A model generated the notes under the pieces. It did no database searches, had not been told where the DNA came from, and saw nothing but the letters and a program-made list of their open reading frames with translations. From NCBI RefSeq assembly GCF_017581925.1, contig NZ_JAGEVG010000010.1:62001-126000 (forward strand): a stretch of 64,000 bases of DNA, read 5' to 3'. This stretch comes from Gelidibacter pelagius. Lineage in GTDB: Bacteria > Bacteroidota > Bacteroidia > Flavobacteriales > Flavobacteriaceae. The position numbers and the translations under genes are program-made. Positions 17,555 to 27,869 of this stretch are shown here, one piece after another (within the stretch, counting starts at the first letter, position 1; the number at the start of each line of letters is the position of its first letter).

Positions 17555-18980
17555 AATCATTGAGTTCTTTTAATTTGTCTTCAAATTGACTGTGGAACAT
17601 ATTGTAATAGGTGTCCACAATACGCATCTCGCTGTCTACTAGGATTATTTTATAAACTGTGTTGAGCACCAAAGTCTGTTTGGCGTTGAAAGGATCTTTG
17701 AATTGGTATTCGCTGTCAATCGGAAACTTAAACTCATCTAAGGTTCTTTTCCAATATTTCTTATCGCTATCATTTATGTTAATGGCTATAAAATTGATAT
17801 TTGGATACTTCTTCTTTAAATCCCTGATTTTATAATGACTGTTCTTATAGTGGATTTTTAAGTTTGACGACCAAAAATAAATTACGGTGGGTTGTGTGAT
17901 CAAATCACTAAATTTATGATTCTCGTTGTTGTAGCTCACCAATTCAACATCAGGAATAATCTTACCAGGTTTTAATTTATTTATGGCGCTGGACAGCCTT
18001 TCAATGTATACTCTATCATCAGCATTTGTTGTTTTTTGTAAATAGGATGCAATAACTTGTTTGACGGCCATCGTATCTTCACACATCGAGATAAAGTCGC
18101 GAGCGGTATTTTTCAATAATTTGTTTTTTATAGTATCGTTGGTGATGCGCTCGTTCATCAGCCTTAGTTTTTCTAAATTATAAACCACTGAATTTCTATT
18201 GAAAACTGCATCTTCTGGAGCGTTGGCATAAAACTCCTTTAATGCCATGTTGTTGAAATGGGAGTATAGAAAGCGATTGTAAATAAAGAAATCTCCTAAA
18301 GAACCAATATTGTAGTCAATATCCTTTCTATAATCATAAAAACTTGAAGGTAAGTTTTTGTAGTCTTTTAAATTCTTATAGCCATAATATGCAAAGGGAT
18401 ACATTTCCTTGGCGCTGTAATAGCTATAATTGACACTGGTTTCCGCAACTCTATCAAAAAGAGGGGACAGGTTTCTTTTGTCAGAAAACTCAGAGAGCCC
18501 ATTTAACCGTTCTGTCCGTGAAGAATCGATATAACTTTCAAATTTCTCGGGCTCCATTTGGGAGAAATTTATAAAATTGGCTTGGTCGGCTTCATTTTCA
18601 AGAAAAATCTTGATCAAAAAGTTATTCTTTCTAGCACCATCACCAGTAAATACCAGGGATTCATCAAAATCAATAGTGTTCAATCGCAACATAACACTAT
18701 CTCTTGGTTCTAAAAGGACCATTTGGTATTGGCCTCCGTGAATAAAGGTGTACAGACCTGATTTTAACGGGGATAGTTTGGTGAAAAAGCGATTGTTTTT
18801 ATTTAGGAAAAGCGTATCTGAGTTTTCTACTTGAGAATTTGGAGAGAATAACAAGACGTAATCATTAGTTGGATTAATAATCTCACCTCCAAAATAGGCA
18901 GATCGATTAGCCTCATTAGCATCTTTTTTGCAACTGAAAAGCGTTGTCAAAAGCATTAATGATATAATGTAAATTCTCAT
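17553..18980 (-). CDS. TlpA-like lipoprotein lacking the CxxC active site
   Basis: 475 residues. MRIYIISLMLLTTLFSC is a lipoprotein signal. An N-terminal DUF4369-like beta region (about 25-130), a helical middle, and a C-terminal thioredoxin-like domain (about 340-475: LVSYNNENHKFSDLITQPTVIYFWSS ... INFIAININDS) are visible. Where TlpA/ResA proteins have WCxxC, this protein has WSSNLKIHYKNSH, with no cysteine. It therefore cannot do dithiol exchange in the usual way and may be a binding or structural paralogue. Probably attached to a membrane facing the periplasm. Confidence 0.8.
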   Translation of the reverse strand: MRIYIISLMLLTTLFSCKKDANEANRSAYFGGEIINPTNDYVLLFSPNSQVENSDTLFLNKNNRFFTKLSPLKSGLYTFIHGGQYQMVLLEPRDSVMLRLNTIDFDESLVFTGDGARKNNFLIKIFLENEADQANFINFSQMEPEKFESYIDSSRTERLNGLSEFSDKRNLSPLFDRVAETSVNYSYYSAKEMYPFAYYGYKNLKDYKNLPSSFYDYRKDIDYNIGSLGDFFIYNRFLYSHFNNMALKEFYANAPEDAVFNRNSVVYNLEKLRLMNERITNDTIKNKLLKNTARDFISMCEDTMAVKQVIASYLQKTTNADDRVYIERLSSAINKLKPGKIIPDVELVSYNNENHKFSDLITQPTVIYFWSSNLKIHYKNSHYKIRDLKKKYPNINFIAININDSDKKYWKRTLDEFKFPIDSEYQFKDPFNAKQTLVLNTVYKIILVDSEMRIVDTYYNMFHSQFEDKLKELND

Positions 18981-19157
18981 AAACTAAGGGGTTTCTGGAG
19001 CTGGTTGCGTTGTAAACAAAAATAAAACTTGTTTGTGCATCAAGCTGTTAAGGCGCTGTTAAATGTTTGGATATCTATGGGTGTTAGGGCCTTATATCCT
19101 TTATAAATGCTGATATTTTCAAAAAAAGTGTGGAACTAAGCAGCAGTTTAAATATAG

Positions 19158-20846
<1,689 letters not shown>

Positions 20847-20861
20847 TTGCATGTCATTATC

Positions 20862-20892
20862 GAAAACCCTGAAGCGATTCAGGGTTTTTTTA
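20862..20892. terminator. Terminator after the ABC-F gene
   Basis: AAAACCCTGAA (20863-20873) pairs with TTCAGGGTTTT (20878-20888), GCGA loop, T-run to 20891. It also serves the convergent DUF2007 gene, whose stop overlaps its end. Confidence 0.85.
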
Positions 20893-21126
20893 TATTTCCA
20901 ATTCAGCTTTTACGGCTTCTACTATAGGAATCGCATGATCTAACTCTTCTTTAGATACATAAAGTTCTTGAAATCCTTGAAAGGAAGATCCGAATCCTGC
21001 CATTCTTGCAGATTCAGATTCATCCTTCACAATGGCATTGATGCCAACACTATCCAAACGGTCCACAACCAATTGAACTATAATGAAGGTTCCAGAAAAA
21101 ATTTTCACATAATCATTGTCTACCAT
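20890..21126 (-). CDS. DUF2007-like putative signal-transducing protein
   Basis: 78 residues from the ATG at 21126 (MVDNDYVKIFSGTF); a start six codons upstream is possible but gives an unusual extension. YVKIFSGTFIIVQLVVDRLDSVGINAIVKDESESA followed by FQELYVSKEELDHAIPIVEAV is the ferredoxin-like beta-alpha-beta-beta-alpha pattern of DUF2007. The domain is small and cytoplasmic; its role is unknown. Stand-alone. Confidence 0.8.
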   Translation of the reverse strand: MVDNDYVKIFSGTFIIVQLVVDRLDSVGINAIVKDESESARMAGFGSSFQGFQELYVSKEELDHAIPIVEAVKAELEI

Positions 21127-21183
21127 AGTCTCAAATATTAGCAATTAAGATACAAAAAATAACCTCATAAAACTATCTGTTTT

Positions 21184-21301
21184 ATTCCTATCAGTGGATT
21201 TTAAAACCTCGATATTTACCTCGGTCAAAAAGACAAATCCTTATTCATACTTAGAGGGCTTGCCTGCCCGTACCGGTCTTATGGGCCTGAAGTTTTTGAT
21301 T
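21184..21301 (+). repeat. Dispersed intergenic repeat, copy B (118 bp)
   Basis: ATTCCTATCAGTGGATTTTA at the start, GGTCAAAAAGACAAATCCTT in the middle, CTTAGAGGGCTTGCCTGCCC then GTACCGGTCTTATGGGCC in the distal hairpin, and TTTTTGATT at the end. The distal part can pair GCCC with GGGC, with CCG-TAC-CGG inside. It lies in the divergent gap between the DUF2007 and fasciclin genes. Confidence 0.8.
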
Positions 21302-21414
21302 TTGTAACTTTAAATCGAAAGTGTTTAAAGTTAAAATGAAAACCGATATTTAAAAAATAACGTAGGTATGCTGAATGAAATAACATTCACAATTTAATTT
21401 TAAAAAATAATATT

Positions 21415-22020
21415 ATGAAAACGACAAAATTATTTAGCATCGCACTCATATTGGGTTCAGTTTTCTTGGGACCATCTGTTTCTGCTCAAGAAAAGATGAT
21501 GAAGAAACAAGAGAAAATGATGAAACAAGAAACAAAAATGGTAGGTGGTGCTGAAATGTATCCTACAAAAAACATTGTGGAAAATGCTGTCAACTCTAAA
21601 GATCATACAACCTTGGTGGCTGCAGTCAAAGCTGCAGATTTAGTAGATGTGCTTTCAAGCGAAGGGCCTTTCACTGTATTCGCCCCTACTAATGCCGCCT
21701 TTGATAAATTACCAAAAGGCACTGTTGAAGCCTTAGTTATGCCAGAAAACAAAGAAAAACTCCAAGCAATTTTGACTTATCATGTTGTTGCGGGTAAATG
21801 GAACGCTGTGGATATTGCAAAATTAATAAAGAACGGTAATGGAAAAGCAGTCATAAAAACTGTAGCAGGTGGAATATTAACCGCTTGGAACAAAGGGAAG
21901 GATGTTTATGTGACTGATGAAAACGGAAACTCAGCTAAGGTAACCATTGCTGACGTTAATCAATCTAACGGAGTGATTCACGTTATTGATACCGTACTCT
22001 TACCTGGGATGGCAAAATAG
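21415..22020 (+). CDS. Secreted fasciclin-domain protein
   Basis: 201 residues. MKTTKLFSIALILGSVFLGPSVSAQ is a Sec signal peptide. It is followed by a Lys/Met-rich linker (KMMKKQEKMMKQETKMV) and one FAS1 domain (about 50-200): TLVAAVKAADLVDVLSSEGPFTVFAPTNAAFDKLP, the YHVVAGK centre, and the H2 region NGVIHVIDTVLLP. FAS1 proteins are extracellular or periplasmic adhesion-type proteins; the ligand is unknown. The linker is a met-rich repeat-like stretch of unknown use. Followed by a strong terminator. Confidence 0.93.
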   Translation: MKTTKLFSIALILGSVFLGPSVSAQEKMMKKQEKMMKQETKMVGGAEMYPTKNIVENAVNSKDHTTLVAAVKAADLVDVLSSEGPFTVFAPTNAAFDKLPKGTVEALVMPENKEKLQAILTYHVVAGKWNAVDIAKLIKNGNGKAVIKTVAGGILTAWNKGKDVYVTDENGNSAKVTIADVNQSNGVIHVIDTVLLPGMAK

Positions 22021-22058
22021 AATCCTCTTTTATAGCGGTTAGCGAAAATAGCACATAC

Positions 22059-22090
22059 AAAAAAACCACCTTGGATGAGGTGGTTTTTTA
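22059..22090. terminator. Terminator between fasciclin gene and DUF6952 gene
   Basis: AAAAAACCACC (22060-22070) pairs with GGTGGTTTTTT (22079-22089), 8-nt loop, usable from both sides. Confidence 0.85.
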
Positions 22091-22106
22091 TATGATAATA
22101 TTTATG

Positions 22107-22364
22107 CTACTTGTCTATCGATCCCGTGACGCGAGACATAAAATTGTTTAGAGCCTCCTTGTTGGGAGTGCCTTCTTTTATCATTTTATGTACTTCCAAT
22201 GCGCCATACATATTAGAGAGAAGTTCTCCAATTACATCGAGTTCTTCATCTTTTAAGGAAGGTACCTCTGTGAGGTTTTCCAATGTTTCAATGGTCTCTA
22301 TGACAAAATCTTCATCATTGTCCTCAATAAATTGAGTGAGATGTCTAATTACTGGTAACTTCAT
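22107..22364 (-). CDS. DUF6952 family small acidic protein
   Basis: 85 residues, acidic and all-helical in appearance (MKLPVIRHLTQFIEDNDEDF, then VIETIETLENLTEVP, and LDVIGELLSNMYGALEVHKMI). It contains no cysteine. Its start overlaps the end of the thioredoxin gene by 20 bp, so the two are almost certainly translationally coupled, and the peroxiredoxin gene lies just upstream of both. I recall the same arrangement in other Flavobacteriaceae. Function unknown; the context points to peroxide or thiol homeostasis. Confidence 0.8.
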   Translation of the reverse strand: MKLPVIRHLTQFIEDNDEDFVIETIETLENLTEVPSLKDEELDVIGELLSNMYGALEVHKMIKEGTPNKEALNNFMSRVTGSIDK

Positions 22365-22659
22365 TGACTAAATCTTTTAAAACTTCATACTTGTTGGTCT
22401 GTACCTGATTGACGAACGTTCCATTTTTGAAAACTGCAAAAGTAGGTAAGTTGTCTACATTGGCTAATTTTCTTGATTCTGGAAATTTTTCCGCATCGGC
22501 CATCACAAAGGTCATGTTTTCATTTTCAGTTGCCAGCTTTTTAAATCTCGGCTTCATAATTCTACAATTACCACACCAGGTCGCTGAATATTGAACAACG
22601 ACAGTTTCATTATCTGATACCAATTGCCCTAAATTGTCTTGATCTAATTCCTTTACCAT
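22345..22659 (-). CDS. Thioredoxin-family protein (CGNC active site)
   Basis: 104 residues, one thioredoxin domain, no signal peptide. The active site is YSATWCGNCRIMKPRF (C-G-N-C, not the classical C-G-P-C), and the cis-Pro is in VDNLPTFAVFKNG. It should be a cytoplasmic dithiol oxidoreductase. It lies 103 bp downstream of the peroxiredoxin gene and overlaps the DUF6952 gene by 20 bp, so it is a good candidate for the reductant of that peroxiredoxin. Confidence 0.92.
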   Translation of the reverse strand: MVKELDQDNLGQLVSDNETVVVQYSATWCGNCRIMKPRFKKLATENENMTFVMADAEKFPESRKLANVDNLPTFAVFKNGTFVNQVQTNKYEVLKDLVNEVTSN

Positions 22660-22762
22660 ATTATTAAATTTTATAATTAATGAAACTTCCTGTCGGGTGA
22701 CAGGAAGTCAAATTCCAATTCAATTCCAATAGATTGAATCTTTTTTCCCTGCCTTTAAAGGC

Positions 22763-23407
22763 TTAGTTTGAAAGAGTTTTCAAATACTCAGCAGTAGCTT
22801 TTGAAGTCGCTTGCATTGCATCTTTACCTTCTTCCCAGTTTGCTGGACAAACCTCTCCTTTTTCTTGTACGTGCGTATAAGCATCGATCAAGCGAAGATA
22901 TTCCTTAACATTTCTTCCTAATGGCATGTGATTGATGCTTTCATGAACAACAGTTCCTTCTTCATCAATAATATAGGTGGCTCTGTAGGTTACATTGTCA
23001 CCTTCAACAGTTACAACACCGGTATCTTCATTGTAAGTTTCATTGGTAATATCTAAAATATCCAATGTTGATGCTAAGTTTCTATTGGAGTCGGCTAAAA
23101 TTGGATAAGTTACCCCTTCAATACCGCCGTTATCTTTTGTTGTGTTTAACCATGCGAAGTGAACTTCAGCAGTATCACAAGAAGCACCAATAACAATTGT
23201 ATTGCGTTTTTCAAATTCAGCTAAATCAGCTTGGAAAGCGTGTAATTCCGTTGGACATACAAAAGTGAAATCTTTTGGATACCAAAATAAAAGTACTTTT
23301 TTATTATTTTTTGTTGCTTCTTCAAGAACGTTAAGGCCGAAAGTTTCGCCCATTTCATTCATTGCGTTAACAGTTAGATTTGGAAATTTTTTTCCTACAA
23401 ATGACAT
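22763..23407 (-). CDS. 2-Cys peroxiredoxin (AhpC/TSA family)
   Basis: 214 residues. Reduces hydrogen peroxide and organic peroxides. The peroxidatic Cys is C51 in FTFVCPTELHAF; the resolving Cys is at about residue 187 in KGEVCPANW, so it is a typical 2-Cys enzyme. The conserved Arg is in HMPLGRNVKEYLRLIDA. First gene of the peroxiredoxin-thioredoxin-DUF6952 set. A -7 box is present upstream. Confidence 0.95.
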   Translation of the reverse strand: MSFVGKKFPNLTVNAMNEMGETFGLNVLEEATKNNKKVLLFWYPKDFTFVCPTELHAFQADLAEFEKRNTIVIGASCDTAEVHFAWLNTTKDNGGIEGVTYPILADSNRNLASTLDILDITNETYNEDTGVVTVEGDNVTYRATYIIDEEGTVVHESINHMPLGRNVKEYLRLIDAYTHVQEKGEVCPANWEEGKDAMQATSKATAEYLKTLSN

Positions 23408-23442
23408 AGTTTATAATTTTTAATGGTTCATATTTTCAAGAA

Positions 23443-23450
23443 CAAAACTA
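23443..23450 (-). promoter_or_regulatory. -7 box of the peroxiredoxin gene
   Basis: On the minus strand the bases read TAGTTTTG, matching TAnnTTTG, 35 bp upstream of the ATG at 23407. Confidence 0.5.
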
Positions 23451-23602
23451 CCCATAACATAGAGTATTAACTATAGAAATTGATTATATAAAATTATATT
23501 GCTATAAGTTTTATCAATGCATTGGAATGAATGGTGACTGGCGATTCGAAATAAGTCACTGATTTGCAACTTGGCAATATAGTTTCATTAAGGTGCGATT
23601 TG

Positions 23603-23634
23603 ATTCCATCCAGCGGGTTTTGAAACTTCAAGCA
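23603..23634 (+). repeat. Probable 5' fragment of the dispersed repeat
   Basis: ATTCCATCCAGCGGGTTTTG followed by AAACTTCAAGCA resembles the first 30 bp of copy A (ATTCCCACCAGTGGGTTTTG ATACCGCGAGCC). The rest of the repeat is missing: the sequence runs directly into the nhaC stop codon (23637). Confidence 0.4.
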
Positions 23635-23636
23635 GT

Positions 23637-25124
23637 TTAAGCGTTGTCCGTAGTTAGTTCTCTGATTTTTATTCGGAAAGCAGCGAACAATAAGGTCATA
23701 AATGGACTTAGCCAGTTAAAAACGGCATATCCCGCATAGTGTAGGGTGTCAACACCCAAAACGCCACTGTGATATGCCCCACAGGTATTCCAGGGCACCA
23801 AAACCGACGTGACCGTTCCACTGTCCTCAAGAGTCCTAGAAAGGTTTTCAGGAGCCAACCCTTTATCTTTATAGGCTTGTGCATACATTTTACCAGGAAC
23901 TACGATAGCTAAATATTGATCGCTCGCCGTAAGATTGAGTGTCAAACAGCTGGCCACCGTACTTGCAAACAGGCCAAATGTGGTGTGGAATAATTTCAAG
24001 AGCGCTTTGCTGATTGCGGAAAGAGCACCTATGGCATCCATTATGCCACCAAAAACCATCGCACATAAAATCAGCCAAACAGTGCCTAACATGCTGGTCA
24101 TTCCTCCAGAGGCAAAGAGACCTTTTAAAGCTTCATTTTCTGTTGGTATTGCTGTTTCAACCGTAATGGCATCCATAATGCCTTTATAGCCGGTAGTGAA
24201 GTTCAAAGAAGTGCCGCCACCTATGGCCGCTACTATATTTGGTTGGAATATTAATGCTGCAAGACCGCCCAAAAGGGTGCCTCCCAAGAGAGCAACAAGT
24301 GGAGGTGTCTTTTTTATAATTAATATGATGACTATTGCGGGTACCAAAAACAACCAAGGGCTTACATTAATTGCCGAATTGAGTGCGGTTAGAATTCCTT
24401 CGGTATTTGCTGACCCTGTGGTGTCAATGTTTAAACCGATAACCACAAAAACAATCAAGGTGATGGTTAATGTTGGTACTGTTGTATAGAGCATATATCT
24501 GATGTGTGTAAACAGATCAGTTCCGGCCATCGCTGGAGCCAGGTTAGTCGTGTCACTCATTGGTGAGATTTTATCTCCAAAATACGCTCCGGAAAGGATA
24601 GCACCAGCAGTCATCCCTAATGAGACTCCTAAGGCTTGTGCAATACCAATAAGCGCAATACCAACAGTTGCCGATGTGGTCCAACTGCTTCCTGTAGCTA
24701 CAGAAATAATGGCACAGATGATCACACATGCAGCCAAAAATATCGTTGGATTTAAAACCTGCAACCCATAATAGATCATAGTTGGAATAATACCGCTAAT
24801 CAACCAAGTGCCGGCAAGTGCGCCGACCATGAGAAGAATGATAATGGCGGTAGCAGTAGATTTTATGTTTTCTGAAACTTCCTCCAACATTTGTCCGAAC
24901 GTAACTTTATTGTAGACACCCACAACAGCCGCAACGGCGCCTCCCAATAATAATACAAACTGGTTGGAGCCACTCAACGCATCACCGCCGTACACATAAA
25001 CATTATAAGCTAACATGGCTACCAGAGCAAATACCGGAATTAAAGCTTCCCATATATTTAATTCCTTGTTTTCAACGATGTGTTCATCCTGAGGTTCTCT
25101 TGGTTTAATGTCTTGGCTTTGCAT
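23637..25124 (-). CDS. nhaC: Na+/H+ antiporter of the NhaC family
   Basis: 495 residues with about 12 hydrophobic helices, preceded by a 25-residue hydrophilic N-terminus. Typical stretches: ATGSSWTTSATVGIALIGIAQ, AGAILSGAYFGDKISPMSDTTNLA (the most conserved NhaC segment), and LTASDQYLAIVVPGKMYAQAY with DSGTVTSVLVPWNTCGAYHSGVLG. It exports Na+ in exchange for H+ across the inner membrane. Stand-alone. It complements the NhaA gene at 57.4 kb. Confidence 0.95.
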   Translation of the reverse strand: MQSQDIKPREPQDEHIVENKELNIWEALIPVFALVAMLAYNVYVYGGDALSGSNQFVLLLGGAVAAVVGVYNKVTFGQMLEEVSENIKSTATAIIILLMVGALAGTWLISGIIPTMIYYGLQVLNPTIFLAACVIICAIISVATGSSWTTSATVGIALIGIAQALGVSLGMTAGAILSGAYFGDKISPMSDTTNLAPAMAGTDLFTHIRYMLYTTVPTLTITLIVFVVIGLNIDTTGSANTEGILTALNSAINVSPWLFLVPAIVIILIIKKTPPLVALLGGTLLGGLAALIFQPNIVAAIGGGTSLNFTTGYKGIMDAITVETAIPTENEALKGLFASGGMTSMLGTVWLILCAMVFGGIMDAIGALSAISKALLKLFHTTFGLFASTVASCLTLNLTASDQYLAIVVPGKMYAQAYKDKGLAPENLSRTLEDSGTVTSVLVPWNTCGAYHSGVLGVDTLHYAGYAVFNWLSPFMTLLFAAFRIKIRELTTDNA

Positions 25125-25332
25125 ACGGAAAAAGTCGGTTAGAAGTTATAGTACGTAATGTTACGATTTTCGACAAACCTATGCAAATCAATTTGGAGTA
25201 CTACTTTTATGGAACACAGATAACACTGATCTTAGCAGATCTAAAATGATTGGTTTAAGATACAAAACCTCTTACTTCCTTTCATGGATTTTATGATTTG
25301 GAATTTAGTAATCTAAATATTAGATTTTGAAT

Positions 25333-26535
25333 TTATTCTAAAATATTCAGTTCCTTCATGCATTCTCGCATCATATCGTAAGTTCTTTCAATATCGGCAT
25401 CCAATCCAATAGAAAAACGGATCAATCCATCGCTAAGGCCCATTTCTTTTTGCTCTTCTATTGGAATTTCAGACGAAGTTGAGCTTCCAGGAGCAGAAAA
25501 TAAAGTCTTATAAAATCCGAGGCTCACAGCAAGATAACCCAGGTTTTGTTTTTGCATCAATTCCATTAAGGCATTGGCCTTTTCCAAAGAACCTACATCA
25601 AGGGTCAACATGCCTCCAAATCCGTACTTTTTGTTCATCATAGTTTTGAATAACTCATGAGAAGGATGTGATGCCAAGCCAGGATAAACCGTTTTTAAAC
25701 CGTCTTTCTCAAGCTTCTCTGCCAAGTATTGGCCATTCATACTGTGCTGTTGCATCCGAATATGTAGCGTCCGTAAATTTTTCAATATAGATGCCGCTCT
25801 CAAACTATCCATGGTCGCGCCTAACAACATGCAAGCACCGTCATTGACGTTCCTTAAATCGTCTATAAAGGCTTGGGTGCCACAAATGACACCACCCACA
25901 GTGTCACTGGAACCATTGATGAACTTGGTCAGACTATGAATGACAACATCCGCTCCCAATTGCGCTGGTGAAATCGATAAAGGAGAAAACGTATTGTCAA
26001 CCACAAGTTTTAAATTGTGTTTCTTCGCCAACTTTGCCAATCCGGCAACGTCTGCAACCTCCAATAAAGGATTACTTACCGATTCACAATACAAAACCTT
26101 TGTTTTTGGTGTAATGGCGGCTTCAACCACATCTAACTTAGTGATATCAACAAATGAGGTCTCTATCTTAAAACGAGGTGTGAAATTCTTTAAAAAAGCA
26201 TAAGTGCCACCATAAATTGTCCGGCTTGAAACAATATGGTCCCCCGCATCACAAAGTTGCATTAAAACTGATGTAATAGCACCCATTCCTGAAGCGGTCA
26301 CATTAGCAGTTTCCGTGCCTTCCATTGCCGCTAAGGCTTGACCTAAATAGAGGTTGGAAGGTGTGGAGTGGCGTGAATACAAATAGCAACCGTCTGCATT
26401 TCCCTCAAAGGTGTCAAACATGGTCTTTGCGGAAAGAAACGTGTAGGTGGAAGAATCGGATATTGAAGGATTAACTCCTCCAAATTCTCCAAAGTATTGT
26501 AAATCTTGTATGTTATTTGCTGGTTTAAATGCCAT
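25333..26535 (-). CDS. PLP-dependent trans-sulfuration enzyme, methionine gamma-lyase-like
   Basis: 400 residues of the Cys/Met metabolism PLP family. SRHSTPSNLYLGQALAAMEG, the SGMGAI loop, DNTFSPL, the PLP Lys in IHSLTKFINGSSD, and GTQAFIDDLRNVNDGACMLLG are all present. The divergent Lrp/AsnC regulator next to it is the arrangement known for methionine gamma-lyase (mdeA with its Lrp-type regulator), which splits methionine to methanethiol, ammonia and 2-oxobutyrate. Cystathionine gamma-lyase/synthase activity cannot be excluded from sequence. Confidence 0.85.
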   Translation of the reverse strand: MAFKPANNIQDLQYFGEFGGVNPSISDSSTYTFLSAKTMFDTFEGNADGCYLYSRHSTPSNLYLGQALAAMEGTETANVTASGMGAITSVLMQLCDAGDHIVSSRTIYGGTYAFLKNFTPRFKIETSFVDITKLDVVEAAITPKTKVLYCESVSNPLLEVADVAGLAKLAKKHNLKLVVDNTFSPLSISPAQLGADVVIHSLTKFINGSSDTVGGVICGTQAFIDDLRNVNDGACMLLGATMDSLRAASILKNLRTLHIRMQQHSMNGQYLAEKLEKDGLKTVYPGLASHPSHELFKTMMNKKYGFGGMLTLDVGSLEKANALMELMQKQNLGYLAVSLGFYKTLFSAPGSSTSSEIPIEEQKEMGLSDGLIRFSIGLDADIERTYDMMRECMKELNILE

Positions 26536-26585
26536 CTTATTGTCTTTATATAAGTTTTAATTGATTCAAATATCCTCTATTTTAG

Positions 26586-26662
26586 ATGATTTATCAATAT
26601 ATGTGACTAAATTTAGGTTTTATATCTAAATATGTATAATTTTATAGATTTTTATAAATCAT
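26586..26662. promoter_or_regulatory. AT-rich palindromic region between the PLP enzyme and Lrp genes
   Basis: ATGATTTAT (26586-26594) and ATAAATCAT (26654-26662) are exact inverted arms 59 bp apart; between them lie the perfect palindrome CTAAATTTAG (26607-26616) and another CTAAAT (26626-26631). Lrp-type proteins bind several AT-rich palindromes, so this is a likely control region for both divergent genes. Confidence 0.45.
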
Positions 26663-26702
26663 TTTATACTTTTATTTTCTTTCAACTGAAAATTTTTCTT
26701 TT

Positions 26703-27161
26703 ATGAATTTTGATGACATCGATAAAAAGCTTCTCAAGCTCCTTCAAGATAATAGCAAGCGGACCAATAAAGAACTCTCTAATATACTCAACCTCTCAGT
26801 AACGGCGGTTTACGAACGCATTAGGAAATTGGAAAAAGAGGGCATCATCTCAAAATACGTAGCTTTAGTTCAAAAGGAGAAAGCCAACAAAAAATTCGTG
26901 GCGTTTTGCCATGTGAAACTCGTGCAACATACGCAAGACTATATCAATAAGTTTGAAAAAGAGGTTGCAAATCTTGCAGAAGTGATGGAATGTCACCATA
27001 TTAGTGGTGATTATGATTATCTCTTAAAAGTTATTGTATCAGACATGGAAGCTTTTAGAGAGTTTATGGTCAATAAGTTAACATCCATCAACCATATTGG
27101 CAGTACCCATAGCATGTTTGTGATCAATGAGGTCAAACATACGACTGCTATAACCATCTGA
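26703..27161 (+). CDS. Lrp/AsnC family transcriptional regulator
   Basis: 152 residues. N-terminal helix-turn-helix (DDIDKKLLKLLQDNSKRTNKELSNILNLSVTAVYERIRKLEKEGII, about 4-47) and C-terminal RAM/AsnC ligand domain (about 65-140; VMECHHISGDYDYLLKVIVSDM carries the effector-binding glycine-aspartate motif). Divergent from the methionine gamma-lyase-like gene, which it probably controls in response to an amino acid. The CPBP gene follows after 5 bp. Confidence 0.93.
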   Translation: MNFDDIDKKLLKLLQDNSKRTNKELSNILNLSVTAVYERIRKLEKEGIISKYVALVQKEKANKKFVAFCHVKLVQHTQDYINKFEKEVANLAEVMECHHISGDYDYLLKVIVSDMEAFREFMVNKLTSINHIGSTHSMFVINEVKHTTAITI

Positions 27162-27166
27162 TTCAA

Positions 27167-27793
27167 ATGCATTCAGTCACCTACAAGCTCACTGAATTTT
27201 TCTTGATTTTCATAATCTTACCCATAAGTTTTGCCTTAGATTATCCTTTTATTATCAAAGCTTTACTTGCAGTTTCTGGATTTGCTTATGTCATCTATGT
27301 TTTGTTAAAAGTTGAGGGTAACAAATTCAGAATTGCACCAAACTTACAGTGGCAATTCTTTTGGAAACATGTTGGTATTAAACTGGTAATCATTGCCTTT
27401 TTGACCATTGGATATATGTGGCTTACGGCTAAATCAGATCTATTTCATGTCCTTTACCAGAAACCGAAACTTTGGGTGGTCATTTTGTTTGCCTATGCGA
27501 TGTTTTCCGTCTATCCACAAGAATTAATTTACCGCACTTTGTATTTTCAACGGTATGCTTCTCTTTTTAAAAGCAAATCACTTTTTATTTTCGTTAATGC
27601 TATCGTGTTTTCATTGGCACATATTTTCTATAGAAACCCGCTGGTCATGTTGATGACTTTTTTAGGAGGTATTCTTTTTGCTTTGACTTATGATAAAACA
27701 AAATCGACGCTTTTAGTGTCCATTGAACACGCCATATATGGATGTTGGCTGTTTACGGTGGGGATGGGGCAAATGCTTGGATTTCCTGACTAA
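27167..27793 (+). CDS. CPBP-family intramembrane protease-like protein
   Basis: 208 residues with about six hydrophobic helices. The three CPBP (Abi, Rce1-like) motifs can be seen: YPQELIYRTLYF (canonical E-E-x-x-x-R; here the first Glu is Gln), FSLAHIFY (F-x-x-x-H), and IEHAIYG. These residues form the metal-binding active site in Rce1. The first-Glu replacement makes activity uncertain, although I recall the PQELIYR form elsewhere in Flavobacteriaceae. It starts 5 bp after the Lrp gene and should be in the same transcript. Confidence 0.85.
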   Translation: MHSVTYKLTEFFLIFIILPISFALDYPFIIKALLAVSGFAYVIYVLLKVEGNKFRIAPNLQWQFFWKHVGIKLVIIAFLTIGYMWLTAKSDLFHVLYQKPKLWVVILFAYAMFSVYPQELIYRTLYFQRYASLFKSKSLFIFVNAIVFSLAHIFYRNPLVMLMTFLGGILFALTYDKTKSTLLVSIEHAIYGCWLFTVGMGQMLGFPD

Positions 27794-27869
27794 GGATTGG
27801 AGTTCAAAACTTATAATTCAAGAATCATAAAATCGCAGGTCGTAATTCGGAAAAGGTCAATCAAAATCG

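Noticed and set aside
25200-25240. ACACAGATAACACTGATCTTAGCAGAT, a possible short repeat
   Set aside because: It resembles a repeated word common in Bacteroidota intergenic DNA but there is only one copy here, so nothing can be shown.
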